Source of the DNA: Alloscardovia venturai
GTDB taxonomy: Bacteria; Actinomycetota; Actinomycetes; Actinomycetales; Bifidobacteriaceae
Assembly: GCF_042676605.1 (NCBI RefSeq)
Contig: NZ_JBHTHQ010000021.1
Span: 248,001-312,000 of the forward strand
Reading direction: 5' to 3'
Length of the DNA stretch: 64,000 nucleotides
Under the pieces are notes generated by a model. It made no database searches. It saw nothing but the letters and a program-made list of their open reading frames with translations, and was not told where the DNA came from. The translations under genes were made by a program, and so were the position numbers. Positions 17,411 to 27,493 of the stretch are shown here, in pieces; within the stretch, counting starts at the first letter, position 1; every line of letters begins with the position of its first letter.

Positions 17411-18213
17411 CCCAACTCTTCGCGGGTGAATACTGGACCGTCATGGCACACTTTCTTATAACCATCGATTGTAGGCGTAACACACACAACACACGTACCG
17501 TAGCCGCATCCCATACGTTCTTCCAAACTCAGCTGAGTCGTCATGTTATAGCATGTAGACCAGCTTGCAACTGCTTTCATCATAGGAAGAGGTCCACAGC
17601 TTAAAATCGTTACATCGGAAAAATCAGTATCGTTTCCCTGCTCATTTTTCCAATTCTCAAGGAGATTGATAACGTTTCCATGGGCATTGTCAATGGTGCG
17701 TACGCCACCGCAGTAATGATCAATGAAAACATTGGCAAACTGCTCATCACGGTAACCGAATAGCGCAGTAGCTTGTGCATCGTCGCGAGCTGAAAGTTCC
17801 TGAGCTGCGCGAAGAATTGGTGGAATACCAAGCCCACCAGCTATGAGAAGATAGCGTCCTGAGTGTGTCAAATCAAACGGCTTACCGAGTGGCCCCAAAA
17901 TGTCGATAGAGTCCCCTGCTTTCATATCACGGAATTCGGCAGTCCCCTTGCCTACAACGGCGAAAATGAAGGTGACTTCGTCGCCACTCACTTCCGCTAC
18001 ACCAAATGGACGAGGTGATAGGTGCTGACTGTTTTTACTATACAGATTTGCGAATTGTCCTGCGTGAGCATGCGCCGCTATATACTCATCGCGAACGGTC
18101 AAGCGGACGATATCTGGTGTCAGCAAAGTATGCTCAGTAATGAGAACTGTGCGACGGCTTGGCATATAAACCCTGCCATCAGGATTCGTCTTCAAAAATG
18201 TGGCGGTAGTCAT
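17401..18213 (-). CDS. pyrK: Dihydroorotate dehydrogenase electron transfer subunit
   Basis: 270 residues. It carries FAD and a [2Fe-2S] cluster and passes electrons from PyrD to NAD. The ferredoxin-reductase-like N-terminal half has RPFGVAEV for FAD and the dinucleotide loop LIAGGLGIPP. The C-terminal MGCGYGTCVVC plus a later cysteine (KVCHDGP) form the cluster site. AAAGGATATC precedes the ATG at 18213; a longer frame to 18228 lacks a good ribosome binding site. It lies 26 bases after pyrF and overlaps pyrD. Confidence 0.94.
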   Translation of the reverse strand: MTTATFLKTNPDGRVYMPSRRTVLITEHTLLTPDIVRLTVRDEYIAAHAHAGQFANLYSKNSQHLSPRPFGVAEVSGDEVTFIFAVVGKGTAEFRDMKAGDSIDILGPLGKPFDLTHSGRYLLIAGGLGIPPILRAAQELSARDDAQATALFGYRDEQFANVFIDHYCGGVRTIDNAHGNVINLLENWKNEQGNDTDFSDVTILSCGPLPMMKAVASWSTCYNMTTQLSLEERMGCGYGTCVVCVTPTIDGYKKVCHDGPVFTREELGWK

Positions 18214-18239
18214 GATATCCTTTCTCACACAATTATCGC

Positions 18240-19184
18240 TTATTGAGCAATCGCCTGTGAAATGTCGTCTTTCATTGCGAGCGCTGCCTTTCTCGCAGAG
18301 CGCGCTACGAAGGCTAAAGCATCTTCACGAGTAGCGAACTCGGGTATTTCAGCTGCCTTTTTCCATGCTCCTATGATGCCACGCGATGAATTCACTAATG
18401 CACCGAGACCATTGCTATCAAAGAGTCCTGCAAGATCTGCGCCAGTGCCGCCTTGGGCGCCGTAGCCGGGTACGAGGAAGAAAGTATGCGGCATAAGCTT
18501 TCGTAGTTTTGTCCCCTCTACTGGGTGAGTCGCACCGACAACTGCGCCTACATGTGAATATCCGGTTTCTTTGTCACGGGTCGATTCTCCCCATTCCTCA
18601 AGAAGACCGGCTACATGTTCGGCGACTGTTTCATGAGGAATGCTACCGTCTATGACGAGGTCTTGAAGCTCTGAACTACTTGGATTAGACGTTTTTGCAA
18701 GAACAAAGATATCCTTATTCGTTGCAACCGCTGCAGTGACAAATGGCGCAATACCGTCAGAGCCGAGATAGGGATTCACGGTTACTGCATCCTCATGCCA
18801 TACATCGAAACGTGGCATTCCCTCTATCTGCGGAGTTCCGCACAGGTGAGAAGCGTAAGATGCCGCTGTGGAACCGATATCTCCGCGTTTGATGTCAGCG
18901 AGAACATAGAGACCACGAGACTGAGCGTATTCATTGGTTTTTATAAAAGTTTCGATTCCTGCTATGCCTAATGCTTCGTACATAGCAATCTGCGGCTTTA
19001 CTGCTGGGATAATATCGTAAAGCGCATCAATAACGGCAGTGTTGAATGCAAAATAAGCATCCGCCACATCGCGAGGAGTTTGCGCCCCCTCGAGGAGAAT
19101 GCTTGGAAGCAGTTCTGGTCTAGGGTCGAGTCCTATAACACTGGGATTTCCAGTCCGCTGTATCGCGTTGATAAGTACACGCAT
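18240..19184 (-). CDS. pyrF: Orotidine 5'-phosphate decarboxylase (type 2)
   Basis: 314 residues, the length of the longer type 2 subfamily found in actinobacteria. It decarboxylates OMP to UMP. The catalytic Asp-Lys network is in LADIKRGDIGSTA. VNPYLGSDG, LAKTSNPSS and the phosphate loop VPGYGAQGGTGAD follow. The ATG is preceded by two tandem AAAGGATA elements. It sits 80 AT-rich bases after pyrC; that gap holds a 14-bp palindrome, the only sizeable gap inside the operon. Confidence 0.95.
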   Translation of the reverse strand: MRVLINAIQRTGNPSVIGLDPRPELLPSILLEGAQTPRDVADAYFAFNTAVIDALYDIIPAVKPQIAMYEALGIAGIETFIKTNEYAQSRGLYVLADIKRGDIGSTAASYASHLCGTPQIEGMPRFDVWHEDAVTVNPYLGSDGIAPFVTAAVATNKDIFVLAKTSNPSSSELQDLVIDGSIPHETVAEHVAGLLEEWGESTRDKETGYSHVGAVVGATHPVEGTKLRKLMPHTFFLVPGYGAQGGTGADLAGLFDSNGLGALVNSSRGIIGAWKKAAEIPEFATREDALAFVARSARKAALAMKDDISQAIAQ

Positions 19185-19264
19185 ATATCCTTTATCCTTT
19201 AGCTCTTCTTCAACATGAACTTTGATTCGTATTCATAAATTTATATTCATATGAATAATCTGTG

Positions 19265-20713
19265 TCAGCGGACGTCGGGAGTACTGGCTAGGTGAGCATA
19301 GTCATTAAAACGTTGGAAAGTAGTCGTGGCATTGCATATAGTAGCTACTACCCTTCCTGTGACATTCCACCCATTAAATGGTGTATTACGAGCCTTTGAT
19401 ACAAAATTCGATGCATCGATAGTCCACTGTTCATGTGGCGCGAGGATGACGACATCAGGGTGAGGCCTAGAGTCTGATGTCACAGAAAGATGCGAGGTCG
19501 CAAGTTTCTTTATTTCAGGAGAAGAAAAATCTATCTCTCCATGATGAGATGCGGCGTACGCAGATATATCGAAAACTTCGGCGCCCATGAGTTTATTTGG
19601 CTCTACACTCATCAGTTCAATGAGTCTTTCATCATCAATATAGCCGGTCTCTACGAGTGTTTGACGTACGACAGGATAGGCTGTCTCGAGTCCAATGATG
19701 CCATTTGGGGCAGTGAGCATGGCGTCGAGTGCACCATTGCCTTTTTCTTCTGTTGTGTGAGGTGCATGATCTGTCGCAATCATGTCTACTGTACCGTCAC
19801 AAATAGCTTCTAATGTAGCGAGCCTGTCGTTTTCGCTTCGCAGTGGCGGATTCATTTTTGCGTAAGTGCCGTACTTAGCAACTGCAGAATCGTTGAGAGC
19901 CATATAGTGTGGCGCAGTTTCACAAGTCACTGGGACACCTTCAGCTTTTGCTGCGCGGATAGCGTCAAAAGCAGCGGCAGTGGAGACATGTTGGAGATGC
20001 AGATGGACGCCCGTTGTGCGAGCTTTCTTAATATCTCTCTCGACGATACGTAATTCTGTCTCAGCTGGAATTCCCGGTAGACCAAGCTTGCGAGAAATAT
20101 CGCCTTCATTCATCACGCCTGTGTCATGGTGTTCACAATGATCTATAAAAGGAATATCCGCTTCAAGAGCATTCTGGATGACAGTGTCTAAAGTTACATC
20201 GCTGACGGCACTACCATCATCAGAAATGGCGATGACTGGATGCTCAAAGTGAGAAGAGCCGTCCGCTAGGGTATGTTTCCAATCATTGATATCACTTGCT
20301 TCGATGCCGCTACGATCTTTTGACGCGCTTACGCAGAGAGAATACCTTACAGGAAGACCAGTTCGATGCTCTAAATCCTCAAGAGCATTTGCCCCGTTAG
20401 TACTCTGTCCATCCATTGCAGGAATTGTATTTGGCATGATGAGCACATTCGTATATCCGCCAGCTGCCGCGGCGGCGCATCCCGTTGCCATTGTCTCTTT
20501 ATCTGTCTGACCGGGATCTCGGAAATGCACGTGGGGGTCAGCAAGTCCAGGTGCAATAATCCATGAACTCGCATCAATAATGCGGATATAATCCAGCTGC
20601 TCTGCTGATGTATGAGATGAATTGACAGCAGAGTCGTCTAAGCCATCGGGCAATCGTACTGTAATTTGCTCTCCGGTGTTCCATATACGAATACCTTGAA
20701 GAATTGTGGTCAT
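19265..20713 (-). CDS. pyrC: Dihydroorotase
   Basis: 482 residues, class I amidohydrolase fold. It closes carbamoyl-aspartate to dihydroorotate. Metal ligands are visible in DPHVHFRDPG near the N-terminus, in DHCEHHD and HLQHVST, and in the catalytic ATDHAPHTTEEK. AAGGACAT precedes the ATG. The gene lies 9 bases after pyrI. It is longer than typical class I enzymes (about 430 residues), with extra sequence towards the C-terminus (about 360-420). Confidence 0.94.
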   Translation of the reverse strand: MTTILQGIRIWNTGEQITVRLPDGLDDSAVNSSHTSAEQLDYIRIIDASSWIIAPGLADPHVHFRDPGQTDKETMATGCAAAAAGGYTNVLIMPNTIPAMDGQSTNGANALEDLEHRTGLPVRYSLCVSASKDRSGIEASDINDWKHTLADGSSHFEHPVIAISDDGSAVSDVTLDTVIQNALEADIPFIDHCEHHDTGVMNEGDISRKLGLPGIPAETELRIVERDIKKARTTGVHLHLQHVSTAAAFDAIRAAKAEGVPVTCETAPHYMALNDSAVAKYGTYAKMNPPLRSENDRLATLEAICDGTVDMIATDHAPHTTEEKGNGALDAMLTAPNGIIGLETAYPVVRQTLVETGYIDDERLIELMSVEPNKLMGAEVFDISAYAASHHGEIDFSSPEIKKLATSHLSVTSDSRPHPDVVILAPHEQWTIDASNFVSKARNTPFNGWNVTGRVVATICNATTTFQRFNDYAHLASTPDVR

Positions 20714-20722
20714 AGTATGTCC

Positions 20723-21154
20723 TTACAGCTGAGCTTCTTCATCACAATAATCACAACGGTACTGCACACCACGTTCATCGTCGTGCGAGCGCACCATGTG
20801 GAATTGCTGCTTAAGACCACGTTCTACTGTGGTCACACAACGAGGATTCACACAAGTAATGACATTCGTTACGTGTTCAGGCAGCTGGGGCGTCGTCTTA
20901 GATACGATAGAACCATTGCGTACAATATTTACCGTCGCACCAGGGGCAACAAGAGCAAGCACATTCAAATCAATTTCGATTTCACTCTCAATTTTGACGA
21001 TATCTTTCGTTCCTAAAGTGTGAGAGTCGGTATTCATGATAAGAGCAAGACGGGTGTGACGAGGATCAATTCCCAAAAGTTTCAAGGCTTTGAGCGCATG
21101 CCCTGCTGGTACGTGGTCGATGATGATGCCATCTGTAATACTTGTGACCTGCAT
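20723..21154 (-). CDS. pyrI: Aspartate carbamoyltransferase regulatory chain
   Basis: 143 residues. In enterobacteria this chain binds CTP/ATP and makes the PyrB trimer allosteric. The N-terminal nucleotide domain contains IDHVPAGHA. The C-terminal zinc domain has four cysteines, Cys101, Cys106, Cys134 and Cys137, in a C-x4-C...C-x2-C pattern. Its ATG overlaps the pyrB stop as TAATG, so the two chains should be made in equal amounts. Most actinobacteria lack pyrI; its presence here suits bifidobacterial relatives. Confidence 0.94.
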   Translation of the reverse strand: MQVTSITDGIIIDHVPAGHALKALKLLGIDPRHTRLALIMNTDSHTLGTKDIVKIESEIEIDLNVLALVAPGATVNIVRNGSIVSKTTPQLPEHVTNVITCVNPRCVTTVERGLKQQFHMVRSHDDERGVQYRCDYCDEEAQL

Positions 21155-22140
21155 TATGCTAAGACCTCCTCATTGCGTGATTCAGCGTATCCTGGAAGTT
21201 CATCGCCGAGCACGGAGCTTTCGAGTGCCATGCGTACAAGCATTCCATTTTTGACTTGCTCGAAGTATGCCGCTCGTGGATCATTGTCGATATCGAAAGC
21301 TATCTCATTTACGCGTGGCAGTGGGTGAAGCACTGCAAGATTTTCTTTGCCCATATCGAGCTTTTCCTGATCTAAAATGTAGACGTCACGCAGACGCAAG
21401 TAGTCATCTTCGTTAAAGAAACGCTCCTGCTGTACACGGGTCATATAGAGGACGTCAAGATCACCGATAACTTCCGTCATGTCACATACCTCAATGTATG
21501 AGCACGTTGGAGAGTCATTGATACGATCAAGCACATATTGTGGCGTCTTTAACTCATGCGGGGATATTAAGACAAAATTCACATTGCCGAAACGGCACAA
21601 GGTCTCAATAAGAGAATGGACCGTACGTCCGAAGGTCAAATCTCCGCATAGGCCTACGGTCAAATGCGTGATACGACCGAAACGGCTATAAATCGTCGCC
21701 AAATCAGCGAGAGTCTGTGTCGGATGCATATGTCCACCATCACCAGCATTGATGACAGGTACTGACCCAGCATGAGAAGCAACAAGTGCAGCGCCTTCTT
21801 TAGGATGGCGCATCGCGACGACATCGACATAGTTTGACACAGTTTTCATCGTATCGGCTATAGTTTCTCCCTTAGAAGCTGACGATTGATTCGCTCCAGC
21901 GAAGCCAATGACCTGACCTCCTAGGCGTAACATTGCCGTCTCGAAACTCAGGCGTGTACGGGTAGATGGTTCATAAAATAAAGTGGCTAACACACGTCCG
22001 TCACATGTGTGAGCCACTTGCTTACGATGGGAGTCAATATATCGTGCTTTACCAAGCAAATCTTGAATCTGGGAAATCTCTAAATCATCAAGAGTAACAA
22101 CACTTTTGCCGACAAGTGGCGCTGTTGTATGTGCAGACAT
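21154..22140 (-). CDS. pyrB: Aspartate carbamoyltransferase catalytic chain
   Basis: 328 residues. It condenses carbamoyl phosphate with aspartate, the first committed step of pyrimidine synthesis. The carbamoyl-phosphate motif FYEPSTRTRLSFE and the aspartate loop LHPLPRVNEI are present. The ATG at 22140 has AGGAAGG 7 bases upstream; the GTG at 22146 is too close to it. It is the first gene of the operon pyrB-pyrI-pyrC-pyrF-pyrK-pyrD-pyrE. No PyrR binding consensus is evident in the leader, which holds an imperfect inverted repeat at 22172-22193. Confidence 0.96.
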   Translation of the reverse strand: MSAHTTAPLVGKSVVTLDDLEISQIQDLLGKARYIDSHRKQVAHTCDGRVLATLFYEPSTRTRLSFETAMLRLGGQVIGFAGANQSSASKGETIADTMKTVSNYVDVVAMRHPKEGAALVASHAGSVPVINAGDGGHMHPTQTLADLATIYSRFGRITHLTVGLCGDLTFGRTVHSLIETLCRFGNVNFVLISPHELKTPQYVLDRINDSPTCSYIEVCDMTEVIGDLDVLYMTRVQQERFFNEDDYLRLRDVYILDQEKLDMGKENLAVLHPLPRVNEIAFDIDNDPRAAYFEQVKNGMLVRMALESSVLGDELPGYAESRNEEVLA

Positions 22141-22307
22141 TCGCACGCCTTCCTAAATCACATGTGACGAAGGACACTGCTATTGCTGTGACCTTTTTCA
22201 GACTAAAGCAAATTTGCGACATCACAGATGTAAGTGTGGCGGATATTCTCTTATTATGGAAAGTATTGTTCACACTGTAGCTTACAGACAGAGAGAGTGA
22301 GCTCGTT

Positions 22308-24365
22308 ATGGGATCTTTGCTACTCATCCTTGAAATTGGCGTTGCGGTCATTATCTCTTCGCTTTTAAGCCCCTATATTCCGCGTGTGTCGATGCCTCTC
22401 GTCCAAATAGTTCTAGGCGTTGTATGGTTCTTTACACCGGGACTGCCTTTGCTGAACATCGACTCTGATTTATTCCTCATTCTTTTCATCGCTCCTCTGC
22501 TCTTTTTTGAGGCTCTTCACCTTTCTCGCTCAGGGATGAAACGCACGCTGTACCTAAGTATCTCTTTAGCCGTTGGACTTGTGCTTTTATCGGTATTCAT
22601 CACAGGAGTATCCGTTCACCTTCTCTTCTCAGCGATTCCTCTTGCAGCAGGATTTTTGCTCGGAGCGGCACTGGGGCCGACAGATGCAGTATCTGTCGCG
22701 CAGCTCGGTAATGAAGCAAAACTCACTCAGCGGCAAATGAATGTTCTCTCTACAGAAAGTCTCTTTAATGATGCTGCATCGATTGTGAGCTTTCAATTTG
22801 CTCTGACAGCACTCTTAACCGGCTACTTCTCGCCACGCCAGTTTACACTTAATGTCCTTTATAGTTTCATTGGAGCGGCTCTTATCGGCGCTCTTATGGG
22901 ATTTATCCTTAACAAACTCATCATGTGGCTTCGTAGGGCACGGCTCGAAACAACGACAAACCGCATCCTCATCGAGCTCGTCTTCCCCTTCGCCGTCTAC
23001 TGGCTTGGAGAAGAATTGCATGTCTCAGGTGTTATTGCAGTCGTCATGGCGGGCATTATGGCGGTATATCATCGCATTGGAGTTGGTGAAGATCTTGCAG
23101 AAGTTAATCGAGTATCGAGCGCAGTTTGGGATGTTTTTACTTTCGTTCTCAACGGTTCTGTATTTGTCCTTCTTGGGATTGAGCTTCCACTCGCGATGAA
23201 AAGCAGTATTATCAATCCACGCATTAACATTTGGGTAGCTATAGGACTCGCCGTGCTCCTGACCTTAATGTTGCTCCTCGTACGTTTCTTGTGGATTAGC
23301 GCAATGCTGCGTGTAGCAAAGGCAGAAGACACGGGGTTACGTCGAAAGATGACGCCAGAGCGCTGGCATTCGGCAGCAGTCATGACCTTCGGCGGTGCCA
23401 AAGGAACCATCTCGCTCGTGCTTGCTTTCAGTATTCCTTCTCAAGTCGACACCATGACAAACTACCCCGTGCGAACTGCTCTGCTTTTTATCGCCGCATT
23501 CTATACTCTCATCTCACTTCTCTTAGCGAATATTGTGGTTCCGATTCTCTCTCCGAAGCAGGGAGATAAAGACGGACATAAGTTCGCGCTCGCAAACTTG
23601 GAGATGCTCAACCGTACTTTAGTTGCTATCTCACGTATGGATAATCCTCAGCAGCATTTTGCTGTTGAAGCTGTTATGCGTTCATACAATTCACGTATAG
23701 CGCGTCAGCGAGGTAATGTCATGTCTCCTGAAGAAATGGCTGCTCTGCATGATGCTCGCCTTGAAATTCGCCAATGGCAATCACTATGGTTACAAAATTA
23801 TATGCGTAATCATCTCGACTGCACTGATGCATGTCAGCGCCTCTTAGCCCCTATCGAGTACTCCTTAACTTTCAACGAATCAAATTGGCGCAATCGCCTT
23901 CGCACGCGTTTATACTTTATTCGCTTAAAGATGACAATTTGGGTTCGTTCAGTCCGCGCAACTATCCGATTTATGTGGAATAGAACAGTAGAAGCAACGA
24001 CAGGCAGTGAGGATATTGACTATCGCCGCTCTCTTGTGACGAGTATCCAGATTCACATGTTGCAAGATGCGATTCATCATGAATTTACGCTTATTAATTA
24101 TCGGCAAGTTCCGCCAGTCATCGGTTCGACTATTATCGGCGAGCTGAGGACCTTTCTGCGCGGTCTGCAAGCACCGCACATGGCAAATCCTTATATTTCT
24201 TCCCCAGAGCAGGTACCCGTCCAATTTAACGACGTCTTAGCGCAAGCGTACTCCATTGAGCTCGAAACTATACGAAAAATGGCTGAGGCGAACGAAATTA
24301 CGCACGACCAAGCACGCCGTATGCGACACAACGTCTTTATCATGCAGTCTGACTCTGTGCAGTAA
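22308..24365 (+). CDS. Na+/H+ antiporter, CPA1 (NhaP/NhaK-like) family
   Basis: 685 residues. The first 420 or so form about 12 hydrophobic helices; the remaining 260 are hydrophilic and likely cytoplasmic, possibly regulatory. Family signatures are GPTDAVSV near residue 125 and SLFNDAASIV about 30 residues later, with the ion-binding Asp. It would exchange cytoplasmic Na+ or K+ for protons across the membrane. It is divergent from the pyr operon and converges on glnE with only 24 bases between stops. The ribosome binding site is weak. Confidence 0.9.
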   Translation: MGSLLLILEIGVAVIISSLLSPYIPRVSMPLVQIVLGVVWFFTPGLPLLNIDSDLFLILFIAPLLFFEALHLSRSGMKRTLYLSISLAVGLVLLSVFITGVSVHLLFSAIPLAAGFLLGAALGPTDAVSVAQLGNEAKLTQRQMNVLSTESLFNDAASIVSFQFALTALLTGYFSPRQFTLNVLYSFIGAALIGALMGFILNKLIMWLRRARLETTTNRILIELVFPFAVYWLGEELHVSGVIAVVMAGIMAVYHRIGVGEDLAEVNRVSSAVWDVFTFVLNGSVFVLLGIELPLAMKSSIINPRINIWVAIGLAVLLTLMLLLVRFLWISAMLRVAKAEDTGLRRKMTPERWHSAAVMTFGGAKGTISLVLAFSIPSQVDTMTNYPVRTALLFIAAFYTLISLLLANIVVPILSPKQGDKDGHKFALANLEMLNRTLVAISRMDNPQQHFAVEAVMRSYNSRIARQRGNVMSPEEMAALHDARLEIRQWQSLWLQNYMRNHLDCTDACQRLLAPIEYSLTFNESNWRNRLRTRLYFIRLKMTIWVRSVRATIRFMWNRTVEATTGSEDIDYRRSLVTSIQIHMLQDAIHHEFTLINYRQVPPVIGSTIIGELRTFLRGLQAPHMANPYISSPEQVPVQFNDVLAQAYSIELETIRKMAEANEITHDQARRMRHNVFIMQSDSVQ

Positions 24366-24389
24366 TGGCACAGCATCCTCTATTACGGG

Positions 24390-27300
24390 TTATGCCACGT
24401 GCGACGCCTGTCGTCCATAGAAAAGGCGATTTGTCACATCCCGGCACTTGCGCATCGCTGACAAGACTTCATCCATAAACTGCTGTCCGCGATGTGCACC
24501 AAAGCCTAGGCAGGCGGATAATCCTCCCATATCAAAAGAATCATCTGGAATGATATCTGCCTGACGTGTACGACCGTTCCACAAGAAATTTGCATTGCGC
24601 ATGTCAGTACACAACGTCCAGCAGTGCTGCAACGTCGTGGCGTCGTCAGGAGAAATTGCACCATGAGATTTAAGTGCATCAAGCGCATCTAATGTACGAG
24701 TAGTGCGAACGTCCTCCCATTCATGAGCATGCTCAAGTTGGAGCAGCTGGATAGTCCACTCAACATCAGATAGACCTCCACGACCAAGTTTGATATGCCG
24801 GTCATAGCGCACGCCACGTGGGAGTCGCTCTGCTTCCATACGAGCCTTGAGTCTTTGTATGCTGTGGATGTCATCTTCACTCATTTTCTGAGACGAATAG
24901 CGAATTGGATTGATTACTTCAGCTATAAATCTTTCTCCCAACTTCGCATCGCCGGCCGCATATCGCGCACGTAAAAGTGCTTGTTTTTCCCATGTTTCAG
25001 CCCATGAAGAATAATATTCACGATAGGACTGCACAGAACGGACAAGAGGACCATTCTTCCCCTCTGGCCGCAAATCCATATCAATGTCAAGTTGCTGCTC
25101 TGTGCCCGCTAATCCTGTCAGTACAGAGCGAAGCAGTTCAGCTTGCCGCTGAGCAAAGTTTCGTGCGTTGACGTCATCGACACCTTGTGCAGCCTCATAC
25201 ACCACCATGAGATCCGCATCAGAAGAGAAATTGACCTCTTGTCCGCCGTATCTCCCCATAGCAATCACTGCCATGTGCACAGGAGCGTTTTGAGGCGAGT
25301 CTATACCATCATCAGTGCATAATTTGGCTGTAGCCCAAGTAAGCGCGGTGTCAATAAGCACGTCGTATACTCGTGTCATAGCAGTCAGTGCCTCCTGTGA
25401 GGACACAACTGAGCTCATCCACCCGAGCCCTATACGTTCAATCTCGCGACGGCGCAATGCTCTCAGCAGAGTTGCAAACTCAACTTGAGCGTGAGGGAAT
25501 CGGTGTAAGAGCACGTTCGCACGTGTATGAAGTGATTCAAGACTTCGTGGTTGAAGCGAATCATCATCGCCAAGCCATGTCGTAGATTCTGAGGATTTCA
25601 GTAAAGCATCTCCCAAGAAACGTGAATTTGATAAGACATGACACATACGTTGCAAGGCTGTCGGCGAATCCCTCAAAAAACCAAGGTAAGGCCCCGAACC
25701 GCCGAACGCTTCTACCCATCTGCGCCACATCATAAGTCCCATATCAGGATTTTGGCCGTTACCTAGCCACAGTAAAATCGTTGGAAGCAAAATACGATTG
25801 ATGCGGCTTGAACGACTCACGCCAGCAGTGAGCTGGTGAACATGTCGCATAGCGGTATCTGGGTCTGCAAAGCCCACGGATTCGAAACGCTCGCGTGTAG
25901 CTTTCTCCGATAATGTTATGACGTCGTCAGAAAGTTGAGACAGATTTGGCAGCATCGGACGATAGTAGATGTCCATATGCAGCTGACGCACTTGTACACG
26001 CACATCATCGAAATGGTTGACAAGCTGCGCTGGTGTCATATGAACTGCACGTGCCAACCGACGTATATCGCGATTGCTTTCTACATCAAGGTCAGTGACA
26101 CGTTGCGCGTGAGAAAAGGTGTCACGAGCAGAAGTAGAAATTTTAGGGAATAAATGTGTTCGACGCATATTCCACAACTGTTGACGATGCTCGAGTACAC
26201 GGAGGAAACGGTAGTCTTCAGACAAGTCGCGAGCTTGGCTACGGCTGACGTATCCACCTTGTGATAAAAGGGCGAGCGAGTCTAGCGTAGACTTGGTGCG
26301 TAGAGTCTCATCGGTCCGTCCGTGAACGAGTTGGAGCATCTGGACAGTAAATTCGACGTCTCTTAATCCTCCTTTTCCAAGCTTTATTTCGCGATCTTTC
26401 TGGTCGAGAGGAATCAAGTCTTCTACACGCTTACGCATAGAACGGCAGTCATAGACAAAATTTTTGCGTGAAGATGCCGACCAGATAAGCGGCGTAATGA
26501 GGTTGAGAAAGTCGTGTGCCACATCAGCATCTCCCGCTACAAAGCGTGCCTTGAGAAGTGCTTGGAATTCCCAATTTTCCGCCCAATGTGCATAGTATGA
26601 TGCATACGACTCTACTGTTCGCACCAGAGGACCAGCTTTACCCTCCGGACGAAGCGCAGTGTCAATTTCCCACAATGGCGCAAGAGTAACGTCTGGAAGA
26701 ATTGCGCTACACACAGATTGTAAGGTTGAGGCGACGTGGGAGCCTATCTGTGTGAGGTCGCCAGTAAAATCTGGAGTCTTATCGACGACGTATACGAGGT
26801 CAACGTCAGAGATATAGTTAATTTCCTGAGCGCCAAGTTTACCCATGCCAAAAATCGCAAACTTAACAGTCGTACCGCTATCAACTGTATTTTGTGCAAT
26901 TTCAAGTGCTTTACGAAGTGCCGTGTCGATGAGCGTACTTAAACGTTGAGAAATGTGAGGTTGAACGTCTAAAGGATTATCTGACGTGACGTCATCACCA
27001 ACGATATGAAGAAGATTTTTCCAGTACCACAGCCGCAGCTCATAAACTTGTTTTTCAAACGTTAGAGAATGCGTGTCGCTGTTAGCTATCTCATCGTTGT
27101 GGACATCGTCTCCACGCAGGGCGTCAGGAAGAAGCTGCATATCGGCACATATCATACGTCCAAGTCTGTCGGAAGAACCGCAAATGGATAAAAGTCGTGA
27201 AATCTCAGATGGCAAAGCATCATAGAAGAGCTTGCACAACGAAATAGCAGTTTTACCGTTTGATTCACTCAAATTTCTTGCGATATCAGCGACATGCCAC

Positions 27301-27491
27301 ACTGCAGTGTCCGGATCGTCGACTTTCTTACACGCGTTGAGGACGTCATCGAGTGTCCACGAAGAAGTGCATCCTTGACCGAGCACAGCTGTTCTCAAGT
27401 CGTCTAGTGCTTTTAAATCTTTCATCGCCTGTTCTGCGGAATTAAACCCGATACGTATCAGCGATGAAGAGGTCAAGGAAAACTCAGCCAT
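24390..27491 (-). CDS. glnE: Bifunctional glutamine synthetase adenylyltransferase/deadenylase
   Basis: 1033 residues. It adds AMP to and removes it from glutamine synthetase in response to nitrogen status. Two nucleotidyltransferase domains are present. The N-terminal one has FGMGKLGAQEINYISDVDL and the C-terminal one has MGRYGGQEVNFSSDADLMV; each keeps the G-S/G-D-x-D metal pattern. Two RPEGKxGPLVR blocks follow the domains. The gene begins 2 bases after the sixA-like stop, so the two are co-transcribed with trmI. AAGGA lies about 12 bases before the ATG, which is long. Confidence 0.95.
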   Translation of the reverse strand: MAEFSLTSSSLIRIGFNSAEQAMKDLKALDDLRTAVLGQGCTSSWTLDDVLNACKKVDDPDTAVWHVADIARNLSESNGKTAISLCKLFYDALPSEISRLLSICGSSDRLGRMICADMQLLPDALRGDDVHNDEIANSDTHSLTFEKQVYELRLWYWKNLLHIVGDDVTSDNPLDVQPHISQRLSTLIDTALRKALEIAQNTVDSGTTVKFAIFGMGKLGAQEINYISDVDLVYVVDKTPDFTGDLTQIGSHVASTLQSVCSAILPDVTLAPLWEIDTALRPEGKAGPLVRTVESYASYYAHWAENWEFQALLKARFVAGDADVAHDFLNLITPLIWSASSRKNFVYDCRSMRKRVEDLIPLDQKDREIKLGKGGLRDVEFTVQMLQLVHGRTDETLRTKSTLDSLALLSQGGYVSRSQARDLSEDYRFLRVLEHRQQLWNMRRTHLFPKISTSARDTFSHAQRVTDLDVESNRDIRRLARAVHMTPAQLVNHFDDVRVQVRQLHMDIYYRPMLPNLSQLSDDVITLSEKATRERFESVGFADPDTAMRHVHQLTAGVSRSSRINRILLPTILLWLGNGQNPDMGLMMWRRWVEAFGGSGPYLGFLRDSPTALQRMCHVLSNSRFLGDALLKSSESTTWLGDDDSLQPRSLESLHTRANVLLHRFPHAQVEFATLLRALRRREIERIGLGWMSSVVSSQEALTAMTRVYDVLIDTALTWATAKLCTDDGIDSPQNAPVHMAVIAMGRYGGQEVNFSSDADLMVVYEAAQGVDDVNARNFAQRQAELLRSVLTGLAGTEQQLDIDMDLRPEGKNGPLVRSVQSYREYYSSWAETWEKQALLRARYAAGDAKLGERFIAEVINPIRYSSQKMSEDDIHSIQRLKARMEAERLPRGVRYDRHIKLGRGGLSDVEWTIQLLQLEHAHEWEDVRTTRTLDALDALKSHGAISPDDATTLQHCWTLCTDMRNANFLWNGRTRQADIIPDDSFDMGGLSACLGFGAHRGQQFMDEVLSAMRKCRDVTNRLFYGRQASHVA

Positions 27492-27493
27492 AA

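Noticed and set aside
22141..22300. PyrR binding site in the pyrB leader
   Set aside because: The conserved UCCNGNGAGG-type loop is absent and no terminator follows the repeat.
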